DNA of 64,000 bases from Cliona cf. orientalis. Its lineage: Eukaryota; Porifera; Demospongiae; Clionaida; Clionaidae. Location: NCBI GenBank assembly GCA_963930775.1, contig OZ005703.1, positions 4,030,001-4,094,000 on the forward strand, given 5' to 3'. The notes beneath the pieces were generated by a model. The model was not told the origin of the DNA. It saw nothing but the letters and a program-made list of their open reading frames with translations, and did not search any database. The position numbers and the translations under genes are program-made. This document shows positions 41,901 through 57,166 of the stretch, piece after piece (within the stretch, counting starts at the first letter, position 1; every line of letters starts with the position of its first letter).

Positions 41901-44900
41901 TTAGAAGAGTATGTGAGCTATAATATCTCTGTGAGTGCATCTACGCAGGTCGGTCCAGGACCTTTCAGTGTTCCACTTACAGCAGTGACCGATGAAGCTG
42001 GTAAATGTTATGTGCAAATAATAATAATAATAATCAATAAACTTATTATGCAGCTCCTATGAGTGCTCCTAGTAATGTGAGGGTGGAAGCAGTCTCTTCG
42101 GTTGAACTATATGTGAGTTGGGATGAGGTGTCTCCAGTTGATCAGAATGGGATCATAACAACATATGAAGTATTCTCTATTCCTGAAACTACATTTGAAG
42201 ATGCTCTCTTATCAGAAGCCATCAACACCACCAACATGTCTCTGTTTCTTTTTGATCTGCATCCCTATATTAACTATACCATATCTGTGAGAGCTTACAC
42301 AAGTGTTGGATCTGGACCTTTTGGAATAGTCCTTCAAACTACACCAGAAGACAGTAGGTTGTTAATGTGTATAATTCTTGCAATGGTATAGTGTATATTT
42401 CATCGGGGATAGGTCCTTCTAGTTCACCAGGGAATATTACAACCATTATCTCATCACCTATCACCATCTTGGTAATGTGGAAAGAGATCCCAGTGTTGGA
42501 CCAGAATGGTATTATCATTGCTTATGAAGTTCTCTATGAGCCTCTTGATACATTTGGTGGACTAATTGGAACAGAAGCTGTAAACACTAGCAACACATTT
42601 ATCACTCTTAGTGATTTACAGGAGTTCGTTGGCTACAACATAAGTGTCCGAGCATACACTAATGCAGGACCGGGTCCTTATAGTGATATCATCACTGATA
42701 TGACACCTGAAGATGGTAAGAATCTATTTATTCACCAACTAATTTAACCCTGCAATTCTCTACAGTACCTTCCGGCTCTCCTGAGACTGTTGAAACTGAA
42801 GTTTTATCATCAACGGCCATCAGTGTGACTTGGGATGAAGTTCTTCCAATTGACCGGAATGGCATTATCACCGAGTATGAAGTGCTGTATGAACCACTGG
42901 AGACATTTGGTGGCCTTCTCAGTCCATTATCTATGAATACAACAAACTTAGTAGTAGATTTCATGGGTCTAGTGCCATTTGCAGACTACAATATCTCTGT
43001 CAGGGCATACACCAGTGTTGGCCCCGGACCATATAGTGAACCAATAGCAAACAGGACTTTGGAGGAAGGTAACATTGATGCATTAATTTATAAATGCAAT
43101 ATTGTACATAATATATTATACATGCACAGCTCCTGATATTGCCCCAGATGTAGTCACTGCAATAGTCGTTAATTCAACAGCCATTAACTTCACATGGGAA
43201 GAAATTCCTCCTATGAGCAGAAACGGAATCATAACCACTTATGAGGTATTGCTTGAGCCGTTGCAGACATTTGATAGACAGCTTCTTCCTTGGCGGATGA
43301 ACACCTCAGATTTGTACATTCTATTCAATAACTTGGAAGAGTTTGTTGGATACAACATTTCTGTCAGATCTTACACCAGTGCTGGACCTGGGCCTTACAG
43401 TGATGAAGTTTTTACAATGACAATGGAAGACTGTAAATGATCTGTATCAAGATGTTTTCATAGTTATCAATTATGTATCCTTCTATATAGATCCAGCTAG
43501 TCCTCCAGATAATGTTGAAACTGTGGTAGTATCATCAACATCCATTCTAGTAAGATGGAATAATGTCCCTCCAATTGATCAGAATGGCATCATCACTGAC
43601 TATGAAGTTCTATACCTTCCACTTGAGACTTTTGGAGGCACCATTAACATCCAGATAGTTAATACTTCGAATATGTCTTTTTTGTTGGACAATTTGGAGG
43701 AGTATGTCAACTATACTATCCAAGTGAGAGCTTTCACTAGTGTGGGACCTGGACCATTCAGTGATTCCATTATAAACCAAACTCTACAAGATGGTAAGTG
43801 TTTATAGTGTGCCATAATATTATTATGATGCATAATATACCATAGCATACTAGCTAGTAGCACTGATAAATTTTGATGTGGCACTTTCACAGTCCCTGGT
43901 AGCCCACCAGACAATGTCTCTGTTGAAGTGCAGTCATCCACTTCCATCTTGGTGACCTGGGAGGATATCCCTCTTATTGATCAGAATGGAGTCATCATGA
44001 TGTATGAAGTGCTGTATGAACCTCTGGAGACATTTAATGGGACTATTACAGAGCAGAAAATTAATACCACCAACCATTTCATCACTTTGACAGATCTGGA
44101 GGAGTTTATTAACTACAGCATTTCAGTTAGAGGTTTTACTGTTGTGGGCCCCGGAAATTATAGTGTACCTCTCTTAGTGATGACCATAGAAGATGGTAAA
44201 TTTAAATATCATAACTAAATAATAGTAAAGTGACAATTTTATGTGCATAAAAATTTTCAATAACAGGCCTCTCAAATTTATGCATTAATTTTAAGCATTT
44301 TATACATTCCAATGTATGGTGCAATAAGTAACTGCTGCTTGACTTGCATAATTTGCATAAATAAAATTCGTGCATAAAAGTATCACTTCATGATATTATG
44401 TATAATAATTGAAATATTGTTTTGTTACAGTTCCAGGTATTGCTCCTGTCAATGTACAATCTCAGGTGTTGTTTTCCACCTCCATTAATGTTTCTTGGGA
44501 GGAAATCCCTTTAATAAGGAGAAATGGAATTGTCATTTTATATGAAGTATTATATGAACCTCAGGAGACATTTGGTGGATTCATTGGTCCAGAGACTATG
44601 AATACAATAAATCTTTATGTTATCCTTATTGGATTGCAAGAATATGTCGATTATAATATCTTTGTTAGAGCATCTACCAGAGTGGGATTTGGACCTTACA
44701 GTCAACAAATCACAAATCAAACCTTCCAAGACAGTGAGTAATCTATCATTGTAGTAAAATTATTCCCAGACATTAAATTTAATTTTGTAATAAATTGATA
44801 CAGCTCCCGCTAGTCCACCAGAAAATGTTAATTCTGAAGTGTTGACATCAACATCCATTGTGGTTTCTTGGGAGGAGGTCCCTGCAATAGACAGGAATGG

Positions 44901-47900
44901 AATCATTATCACATATGAATTTTTGTTGGAACCACTGGAAACTTTTGGTGATCTCATAGGAGATGAGCAATACAACAGCACTAACCTCTCTGTGGTCATA
45001 ACTGACCTACAAGAGTTTTCAAACTATAGCATTTCTGTAAGAGCCTACACTATTGTTGGACCTGGAAATTATAGTGATGCTATTATTAGAATGACATTGG
45101 AAGATGGTGAGGTATGCATATATGTTTGGACTAATTTCAACTGCTTTTTAACCTTGCAGTCCCCGCCACTGCTCCTTTAAATGTAAAACTCGAAGTCATG
45201 TCCCCAACATCCATATCTGCTGTTTGGGAAGAGATCCCTTCAATTAACAGGAATGGAATCATCACTGTGTATGAAGTACTCTATGTACCATTTGAAACAT
45301 TTGATGGAGCAATCAGTGCAGATATCGTCAATACAACTGACCTGTCTTACTTACTGAATAGCTTGCAAGAGTATGTCAGTTACAACATTTCAGTCAGAGC
45401 ATACACCCGTGTTGGATCTGGACCATACAGTCTCCCTGTTGATAATCAAACTTCAGAAGCTGGTAAGTTATTACTTGCAGTACTAGTGCATGCATGTATC
45501 GTACATCAATTGCAAGTGTAGATCTGCACATACTCTTGATGTATATTACGCATTCATGTCAACAGCTCCAGCCAGTCCACCAATTAATATTATTGCTAGT
45601 TCACCATCATCCACTGCTATCAACGTGAGATGGGAGGAGGTTCCTTCCATTGACCGAAATGGCATCATCATAGTTCATGAAGTATGCTATCAACCACTGG
45701 AGACCTTCAGTAACACCATAACGAAAGAAGTAGTTAATGCGAGTGAACTTTTTCTTGAGTTGACTGGTTTAGAAGAGTTTCTTGAGTACAACATCTCCGT
45801 GAGAGCCTATACCAGCCAAGGACCTGGACCATTCAGCGATGACATCACTCAAATGACACAAGAGGATGGTATGTTCATTTTGTTGATGTCTTTTATACCA
45901 ATGGAATCATAGCCACTACTTTACTGCTCAATAATATAAATGCTAGATTGTTGATGCTGTCTGTGCATCTACATGTATGTATGGAAAATGTTGAGTACTG
46001 TAGAGCTAGAGATTTTCTCCGGGAGAAAAATTAATTATCATCATCTATGTTTAAATTTTTAACTCTCCTGTTTATGATTGCATGCAAGTACATGTAGATA
46101 AGGTAACTCCTACATGCAACTTGGATAAATTTTTTCTATAACACATATAGCATTGGACTATTCCTGTAAATTCTTATATTGTTCATACACTTGTTCCATG
46201 ATGCCATATGATGGACTGAATATTTACCATGTTATCCCCAACACAAATTATAAGGCAACAAATCTTAAGTACATGCATGTTAGGACTCCTATGATGACGT
46301 GCAGGAAATGGGAGAATCCAAAACCATTGATATGGCTACATGTATATGCTCCACCCAAAGCATGCCCTCCTACCATACCTTGAATTAATTTACTTATAAT
46401 AATTATTAGAGATTAATACCTAGCCTTGCTCCCAGGCTCCCCCCTAACTGTAATGGTGTTGCATACACTTTATAGGGCTAAGTATTAATTTTTATGCCCT
46501 TGTTATCTTCAGGAATGATTATAATACCGCTTCAACTCATGCATATGCTTATGCCTATTGAACTGCAGTTCCAGCTGTCCCACCTCCAAATGTATTATCA
46601 GAGGTGCGATCTCCCACCGTGATCTATGTAGCATGGAATGAGATTCCTCCAGTTAACAGAAATGGTATCATCACAAACTATGAAGTTCTCTATGAGCCCC
46701 TTCGTGATGATTTGACTGCTGAGAGTAGCAACACCACCAATCTGTTTCTCAACATAACAGGACTGGAAGAGTTTGTTCACTACAATATTTCAGTTAGAGC
46801 CTATACTAGTGTAGGGCCTGGGCCTTACAGTGTTTCAATTACCAACCAAACTGAGGAGCATGGTAAAGTTACTATTGTGTGATAATAACTAACACTATTA
46901 TAATTTCTTGCCTATATAATCTGCAGTGCCTGGCCTTGTGGGTCTACCTCCTGAAGTTGGAGAAAATGAAACTACTGCTACATCAGCAATTGTGAAGTGG
47001 AGTCCTCCTGAAGATCCAAATGGTATTGTGACTTCATACAAGGTGAATTATGTGGTGATCTCCAGCTATCCTGGAGCAACTCAAGGTGATAAGAGAAAGA
47101 GGCAAACTAATGTGATAATGGAGTGTATCATTGGTGGGGATATTGATAGAAATGTTACAGTTGGCAATGTTACTATGACAACACTCACGGGCCTGAGTAA
47201 GCAGTTGAGAATTGTTTTAGAGTAATGATTATGACATTATTGCTATTGTCTCAATCCAGCTCCATATAGTGTGTACAAATTTCAAGTGGTAGCTAGCACC
47301 AGTATTGGTGAAGGTTTAAAGTTCTCACCAGCACAGAATTTCTCAACTAAACAATATGGTAATCAATAGTTGATTCCAATTTAGAGTACACTGTAATTAC
47401 ACATATACATAATATATAACTCTCCTCTACAGTATCCACCCCTCCTAGAGACCTAGTGGCTGAGTATGTGAGCATAGAAGATATGAGCTCAACTGCCCTC
47501 CAACTTATGTGGACTCCTCCCCTGTGTGACTATGGTGCTAGTACAGGCTACACTGTATGCACAGCATTATAGTTTAATACATACTATGGTGTATCATGCA
47601 CGGTGTATTTTGATGCAGATCACCCATGCACCAATTCAGCTGCCAATTTATGGTCAGGGAGAAGAAGGGCAAGAATCACCTCTGTTTCCTAGTCCATACG
47701 TTCTCACAGAACCTTCTGCAACCAGTTTCATTTTATCATCCCTCACCCCGAATACAAATTATAGTATCACTATTTGTGCTACGACAATTGTGGGATGCAG
47801 TAATAGCACAGATGCAATGGGATTAACAAACGAGGATGGTAAGTGATGTCCCACAAAATCTGGATCAGTGAATACTCACTCTCTTTTCAGCTCCACAGAA

Positions 47901-50900
47901 TTTTATTGCACTCAACATTTCCTCTTTGGAACTCTCAAGTGATAATGAAAACAGTAGCCATAATGTTGCTGTTGAATTTAAATGGTCAAGGCCTTCACAG
48001 AGAAATGGATCTTATTACTTTGAACTTGAATATTCAGCCATGCAGAACTTTAGTGGTGGTAGAAGTCTACCCACAAAAATTAGAAATCCAGTTGCAGGAG
48101 ATCAGCTAATAATGCAGTTCATGACTGGGCTCCCATATGCTGTGTACGAAGTGAGGATATTTGCTTACAATATTAAGAGAGGGCGTGCCTACAGAGGGCC
48201 ACAGGCAACTGAAAATCATCTCTCTATTCCAATTGGTAGGTTGAAATTGATGTGAAATACATTTCTAGCAGTTTCAATATCATTTTATTTTCATTCTGCA
48301 GCACCAACACCAGTGAACAATCTATCTGTGGCTGCAGCTAACTCTTCAGCCATATTTGTGAATTGGTCTCTTCCATCATTTCCCAATGGACCAATTACAT
48401 TCTATAACGTGTACTTTAGAGAGCTAGAGGAAAATATACCAGAGGCTGGGTCTACCACTGATACTGGATTTCGCGTTATGAGAGCACCAGATTCTACAAC
48501 AGCAATCACTCTGACAGACCTTAAACCATTCACCAATTATACCATCCATGTCCGTGCTATCATAGCAGCTGAGGCAATACAAAATGTGAAAGCTGTTTCT
48601 AGAAATCTTATTGGAGCTGCTTCTATAGAAATCATAGCTAGAACCCATGGTGCTGTTCCAAATAATTCTGTACAGCTAGGTCAACCAACCTCAGGACCAA
48701 CTTCCTCAACCATTCCAATTGAAATTCCAGCTACTAGACAGATAGATACAGGCTACGTCATGTAAGTGAGGCTACATAGTTGCATTTTAATTTATTGTAC
48801 ATTCCTACAGTGCTGTTGAGATCGTAGTTGTACGTAATCCCAGTGATATGGATCCAAGAAATTATCGTAATCTCAAACCCTACACGAAAGGGGCTATGGC
48901 ATACATAACTGCTGCCTGGAATGAGGAGCAAATTCAGTCAAACGAGGTGCCTGATGAGTTCACAATTGGAGATGGTTTAATGTATGGTGGTTACACTAAT
49001 GTGCCCTTGAAATCCAATACCAAATATGGATATTTCATACGATATATGATTGAGAATGATGCTAATATTACAGATGTAAGGTGTTACTTTATTTGTTAAT
49101 AATAAATACATGATTTTCTTATTATAATAGCCTCTCAAACATTATTCTGCGTTTATTACAACTAAAACTGGTATGCAGGTCTAATACGTGTACCTTAATT
49201 AATTATGACCAAAGCTCAATGTTCTTGCATGTGTAGATTTACCTTTCAGTGTTCCAGGGCTAGTAATTGGATTACTCATAATAGTCACAGTAATCATCGC
49301 TGTTGTTACAGTTGCAATTGTGATCTTTCGCAAACGGTAAGTATCCATTATTGTACCAAGTTGTATCTTGTTCCTGTTAGGCTGTCATGTCACTATTCAT
49401 TCACTTATCTGTATAATATATATCCACACATACCTATTGTACTTTGATGATAACATTATGCACACATGCAACTTCTGTTTTGCAGGAAAGCAAAAGGATT
49501 GTTCACTATAGCAAATAGGGATGGTTACATGATTGATCATACTATTCCTCATGATAGCAAGAAAGAGATATTTAGCCCTGTGATCCCCAATCCTTTGGCA
49601 ATGGAACATAGTAAATATTATTGCAGTTGAAATCACATTTTTGGGTCATAATCATATATATATTTATTATTCTCTTGTAGCTGGTACTCATGAGCCTATT
49701 TCAGTTGAGGAGTTTGCTGATCACGTAAGGCTGCTACATGCAAATGATGACTATCTCTTTACAGAAGAGTATACGGTACATCATTAAAATAGAATGATTG
49801 GTGTCACGTGATAAACATATTCACCTTCTCCAGTCAGTGGAGCCTTCCCATAGTCCAACAACTGAAGCTACTCGAAGGCCAGAGAATATCTCCAAGAATA
49901 GATATGCTAACATCACGGCCTGTGAGCTCTTAATTTCTACAGTACTACTACTTATTGTTAATACCGGTAATATTATTACTGAATCTGTAAACATAGATGA
50001 TCATTCTCGTGTAAGAATGTTGGAAAATCCTGGAGTACCAGGCTCTGATTACATTAACGCAAATTTTCTTGATGTAAGCAAGTGTACATGTAAGTGTGTT
50101 TGCATAGCCACTATTCATTACTTTGTATACTCTAGGGATATGATCGAGATAAAGCATTCATTGCTACACAAGGTAGGTTGCACAGTAGAACAAATAATAT
50201 TTAGTTCATGTACCATATATAGCTCCAAATTTTCGTGAAATTGCTGGAAATCCCATGAATGAAAATTTTTGTGATAAAGATTTCGTGATCACCACGTGAT
50301 TACCACCGTGCTGCGGCACCCGTGCGGACAATTCACGTTATCGCTCCACCCACAATTGCACATGGCTCGGCGTTGGGCCCTCGGTGCATGCTAGTACATT
50401 GAAGAGAAAGAAATTGGACAAGAATTATATGGGCTTTCTTTCTGTCTTTAGCACCTTTTGCTGTCGTCTGTTTGGCCACGTGGTTTATCGTTAGCGGATT
50501 CAATACAAGAAGTGCTTACATCTTTAGCAGGGATTCAGCACTTCGTTTCACACATTCACTAGTGTTGCATTTACGCACGATCGTGTTGCAATCTCGGAAT
50601 GTAGCCATGCCCACAATAATACTAAATTTTCATGAGGAAAATTTTCGTGATCAAAAGTCAAATCATGAAATTCATAATTTTTTGGAGCTATACGGTACTT
50701 GTACATGTGTGATTATTTTATACGTACAATGGACATGTATAAATGTAGGCCCTGTACCGGGATCAGTGGAAGATTTCTGGCGAATGATTTGGGAGCAGGG
50801 CACTGCTACAATCGTCATGCTGACAAATCTTGAAGAAAAAGGAAGGGTAACGTGCTTTTATAATACTCTTGTGGTTGTGTAATCTACTATATGCTTGTTT

Positions 50901-53900
50901 GCTTCACCCAGATTAAATGCTATAAGTATTGGCCAGATGAAAAAACACAAAAGCACGAAAAACTTCGTATCATGCACCAGGAAACTCTGCAGCTAGCTGA
51001 ATATACCGTCCGTACATTCAGCCTCCAGCGAGAAAATTCCAAAGAAGAGAGAATTGTTCGACAGTTTCACTTTACTGCCTGGCCTGACCATGGTGTGCCT
51101 GAGTATCCATCCCCTCTCTTGGGATTCGTTCGAAAGGTCATGAACTCCAACCCCCAGAATGCTGGGCCAATGGTGGTGCATTGCAGTGCTGGTGTTGGAA
51201 GGACAGGTACCTTCATCACTCTGCACTGTCAACTGCAGAAGATACAGACTGAGGGTGCTCTAGATATTTTTGGCTTTGTTAGGGGGATGAGGAGGAATAG
51301 GTGCTTTATGGTACAAACTGAGGTATACAAGTTTGCAGTATATTGTAGCTGTACATGATTCTCTTTTCATATTCTCTATCTAGTCTCAGTATGTATTCAT
51401 TCATGATGCTCTCCTGGAAGCCATTGATTGTGGTGTGACTGAGGTACCAGCCAGGAAGCTCAGGGAAGAATACAGGAAACTTGGGATTGTTGATGTCCAA
51501 CGAGGACAGACAGGATTGGAGATTGAGTTTACAAAACTTCAATCAAGCATCCGAGTGAATCCCATGAAGACTTACTGCAGTTTACCATCAAATAAGCCGA
51601 AGAACAGATATACTGACATGGAGATGCTACCATGTGTGTTTAATACCAAATTAAAATTGAAATACCATAGTCATGTAAATTTGCTACAGATGATAAGACT
51701 AGAGTGAAGCTACGGCCCTCTCCGGGAGTGAGTGGTTCTGACTACATCAATGCTTCTCATATTGATGTAGGCTATAATCTTATTTAATGCTACCTATAAT
51801 TCTGTATAGCGGAAAACTATCGAGGGTACGTCCCATTACCATGGTTTTTGCGGATTATCGATTATCTGGGAAATAAACCCATGAAATTATCACAACTTGT
51901 ATAATAATATATAATAATATTATATACACTATATATGCAAAGAATAATGGGTATGATTTTGCGGATCAGTGAAAATAAATCAGTGAAATGGTAAAGATTG
52001 CCTGTCAGCGTAAATTGAACCCCTCAAAATTTACCACTATACAGTGTAATTATAACTCACTTGGATTGTATAGTGCACCTGGATTTGGATTAATTGGGGT
52101 TTCATAACTGATTTCATACAGAATGATGATATCTTCTCTGATATATACCCTATATGGGATTTCCATTTCTAACACTACTTTCCAAAAATTCAGGTCCATA
52201 CTAAAAGTGATACATCTTTATTATAGACCTGCTTGGCGATATCACCCTCTGCATCAGTGTGGTATCTAAATTACATGGCAGATGACTTAATTATACTGTA
52301 CATGTACATATACATATATGTGTAGGGATATCACAAGCAGAAGGCTTTCATAGCTACCCAGGCTCCACTTCCCGATACAACTGAAGATTTTTGGAGAATG
52401 GTTTGGGAGCAAAACTGTGCTACGATTGTGATGCTGACGAAGGAGAAAGAGGGAGGCAGGACCAAGTGCCACAAGTATTGGCCTGATAGTGGAGCAAAGA
52501 CATTTAGCCACCTACAGGTTATCCTCCATGCTGTGAATGAATATCCAGATTATATTTTGAGAGAATTCAAGATTATTGACACAAGGGTAAGTACTGTTAT
52601 ACAGTACAATACTTGTGTGCTAGCTGTCTATAATAATTTTACATGGCTGACGATCTTTGCCCATGTATGCACACACAGTTTTTGTTTTTTCTTTTGCTTA
52701 GGCTTGCAATATCCTTATATACTGTATCCAGAATGTAATTCTCTCTTTAGGATGACTCATCTATTCCAGTGAAACAGTTTCAGTATACTGGCTGGCCAGA
52801 GGAGGGAGTTCCAGATATAGGATCTGGATTAATCGATGTCATTGGCCAGGTACAAAAATGGCAGAGAAGCTCTGGTGATAGACCAATTGTGGTCCACTGT
52901 AGGTAGGTCTGTTGTGCGTCATGTTCAGAGTGGGGCTATCTATATTCACCATTGTTGTTATTGCAGTGGTGGATGTGGTCGTACTGGTACTTACATTGCT
53001 ATCAGTATCTTACTTGAACGTCTAAAGACAGAAGGAGTGGTTGATATATTCCAAACAGCAAGAACCCTACGTTTGCAGAGACCCAGCATGGTTCAATCTA
53101 TTGTAAGTACATGTACATAATACTTTAATCACATGAAATAGTAGTCTATATTCTACACGTATATCCATAAAAATGTGAGGACGGTACATGCACTTAAATG
53201 CATGCTGTGTATAACAAAAATATTCACTCAAACTAAGGTCCAAATGTGCCACATAGCCCTAAAGTGTTCTTGGTGACCTAGTGAGTATACAGGACAAAAA
53301 TTGTCAACAGCACTGTCAATTATAATTGCATAATTATTAATTTTGTGCAAGTTCATTATTATTTTTTTGTCACACAAAGATCCAAAACTCTATGTACCCT
53401 TACGCCCATAACAAAAGTAATACATAAGCAAGTGCTTCAATAAGCTGAGCATCTTGCTTGGCTGACGAACAAAATAGCTAGTAAACAACTTCAAAAGTTT
53501 GAAGTGTAGCCTAAGGTAAGAGCAGACAAAAAGTACCTGTATGCTACTTGATAGTCGACATAAGCACAGCCAATACATGTACAGCGCAGAGGTTCTAACA
53601 ATAATAATATACTGCAAACTGAAATTCATGCACTTGAGAATCAAGAGCCAGTGGCGTCTCTAGGTAGTTGTTTAACCATAGATAGGTAATTAGGACTGTG
53701 TAACCCAGTCTTAATTACTAGTTAGTATCTATGGTTTAACTGGGTGCAAGTTATCAAAAGTAACTCCATAGGTGAATGCATAAAGCTAGCGTAAGTATAA
53801 TTATTATTGTACACGTCTCTCAGATTGCGTGCACATGTACATGGTGCAGTGCACATGCGGGGCGTATGCACATGATGACCATTACCTTACATGTTAAAAA

Positions 53901-56900
53901 TTTAACTCTCTCCTCAATGAAATGATCACCCCACAAACAAGCTTTATGCATTCACCTATGGAGTTACTTAAGTTTTGATAACTTGCACCCAGTTAAACCA
54001 TAGATACTAACTAGTTGCCGAGCGCATTAGCGCGAGGCATTGGATCGCGGACAGTGGGCCAGGGATTGGCAGCTAGCGTTGTATGTATGTATGTATGTAT
54101 GTCCGTCACGCTTTTGGAATGCAATTAATTTTTTGTAAAGATCGTTCTTATTTCTGGTAAAGATCGCTTGGGCATGGGGTTCAGAAACGCGTGCCACGTT
54201 GCGTGTGGCACAGACAGACGGGAGGACTTGGAAACTTAGAGGACGTACTGTCGTGCTAGAGCTAAGTAAACCAGAGAGACTCTGAAGCAGTTTTGAAAGA
54301 ATAATTTGAGGATGTCCAGTCATTGAATAAGATAAGACTTAGCCCCTTGCCTCTGTCTTTTCTGGTCCGGGCATCCCCAGGCCCTTTCTTCAGGCTCCTC
54401 CTCAAAGTCTGTCTGAAATAGCCTACCTTTCTAAAGAATCATAGTGATACCGGCCCTGATGGGCCCATACTGGAAATTTATGTAGTAGTAGCAGCAGTCT
54501 CACCCGTACCCAAGTCCAAAATTACAGACTGTAGCCTTCACAGATTATAGCTTTAATAGTATTTGTAGAGTCTGTGCCAGCTATGAAGAGTAGCTCATGC
54601 ATGCTCACTCATTCATGTGCTTGCGTGAGGCACTATTTGCACCATGTGTACTCCTAGTATAATTATACAACAAAATATATTTTTTGGACAGTCATGGGCG
54701 TGGATACACACCTTGGATGCGTCCGGCTGCTATGAACGTGCAGCACGGGCGGAGAGAAAGTCCGCACTACAAGGCTCAGGATTGGTCAGAACTATAGGGC
54801 CGTGTGCACAAAGAAGAATGGCCTTAATGCCTCAGGCCATAGCTACAGCTAGAGACGCACTGTCGAACGATCGGCACGAAAGCGATGCACATTTTGAGAG
54901 GCCTGCTAAGCAGGTACTGGCGCTAGCCACTGAGCCTCGAGTAGTAGTGAAAATTGCATACTGTGACAGGCTATAAGTAAACAATGGAACTACACATGCA
55001 TAGGATGGGTGCACAGGTGCATATGGATTGGGTGCAAATGACAAAAATGCACCCCTGCAACACCACGTACTGTCAAGGATTGTTGAGTTGGACACGTGAA
55101 ATTTCAAAAATAATTAATGCTAGCTGCACAATTAATCCACTCAGTGGCAAATTAGGCCAAACTTAAAGCGTTACTTCAACCGAATACTGGTTCAAATGAC
55201 GCTAACATATTATATTATTATATAGCTCAACTGTGTTGGGCGCGGAATGTGATTTCAGATTGATATATCTATAATAATTAGCCTACCACATCATGATCGA
55301 TGTGCATACTGTAACAATACTGGTCAGTCACCAATACAGAGATCTGACAATTTTGTATGGATACAATAATGGTAGCTAGCTTCCAAAACCCTTTGATAGT
55401 AAAATCAAATTTGGACTTCAAAATCCTCATAGGACAAGCATATGCACTATCAAAACTTCATCTGGCATTACTATAGCTAGTTACAGGAATGGCCAAATGC
55501 GGCCCCTGACCAATTTTTTATGGCCCCTGACAGTAGCTGTGCTATGCATGATATTGTGTACTTGGGCTACTTCTAACCTGAAATGGATATGGGGACATAC
55601 ATGTATATTATATCCATGGTCATACTACTGTGTATGAAATGGAGTTCCAATTTCTTATAGTTGAAAGTGATGCAAAACAACTGGCTTTACGGTTTGATTT
55701 AAGCCTCAAGCTTGGAATCCAATTTTCCTCCGTGCATTTTCTATAGATAACAACTTTAACTGCACCTCAAGTTTTAATCAATGTAGCTCAGTACAGTCTG
55801 GTGGGTCACAGCACATATTATTGCTACCATATTCTATATTATATTTGCAATTGGTGATATCTGAAGTGGCCCTGACATGGTTTCAATATTGAAATGTTGG
55901 CCCGTGACCATCAATACCTTGGCCACCCCTGAGTTATGGCAGATTGATAAACATGTATGATTTAATTATAATGCTCATGATCCTAAGATTCCTTATTGAG
56001 TGAAAACCGTATAGCCGGAAAATTTGGCGGGTTGGCGGTCTATATTATAACCGCCAAATTAAAATCCGCCAAAATTTCCTACTCGCATATACACGTATGG
56101 CAATCCCGTACCGAACTGTCAAATTTAAATCCGCCAATCAATAGCGATTTTGGGCTCAACCGCCAACTTTAATTCCCGCCAATATTTCCGGCTATACGGA
56201 CCGGTATTATAGATCTAGCATGCAGGGTCGTAGAAAGAGTGGTATAGCCATAGGATACCTGTGTGTGTACGTACCTAATTACCCCGCATGCGCACATGCG
56301 CGCAGCAGGGGTAATTTAAAAGCAATTGGTTACAGCTAGAGACGCATTGTCGAACGATCGGTGCGAAAGCGCCGCGCGTTTCGAAAGGCCTGCCAGGACC
56401 TGCTAAGCAGGTGAGGTCTGTCCATACATGTCAGTAGTCCGGTAGCAACCGAGAACGTCACCATTGCACACTTAGGGGGCTTGTCCAAAGTCCTTGTGGA
56501 AAAATTAACGTCATTATGACGTTAGGGGGGGAGGGGGTCTTGGCCCATGACGTTTTACAACTGCACTGTCAGCAGACTTGAGCTTTAGTTGTGATTATGC
56601 ATTCTTGTGGTTGAATAAGTCTAGACACACCTCCAGCAGTGTCAAATTTGCATTTTAGTGTATGTAACTAAAAGTGTACACGTAGCTACAGGCAAGCAAG
56701 AAATTGTCAAAGAAGCACAGGTATGCAATGAATCCATGAAGACATAGCTAGCACTGTAGAATACAAGTAAATACCGAACGTGTGGGCTAAATGGAGCAGA
56801 ATCAGAGTTGCAGTGTTGAATCTATATCTATGCTGAAATGCTGTGACGTTTAATAAGAGAGGGGGGGAGTCGGAGGGGGGGGATAAAAAGTTAACGTCAT

Positions 56901-57131
56901 AAAGACGTTAATTTTTCCACAAGGACTTTGGACAAGCCCCCTTAGTTGGAGCTGCTTGCTTTGAGGGGTGTGGACTCTGCAACCGCTTCCATCTGCGCAT
57001 GCGCACAGTACTTATGGGTATACTGTTTGTGCATGAACTATATCTCAATGTTTTGTGAGCATGTACTGTTAATAGATGATCATGCATGCTAGCCACATTA
57101 TCCCATGATTGTGACATTAAACATACTTGTT

Positions 57132-57166
<35 letters not shown>

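Noticed and set aside
54644..54976. 110-residue plus-strand frame in the RPTP-B last intron
   Set aside because: Overlaps a repeat block recurring at 56331-56415, with no family resemblance.
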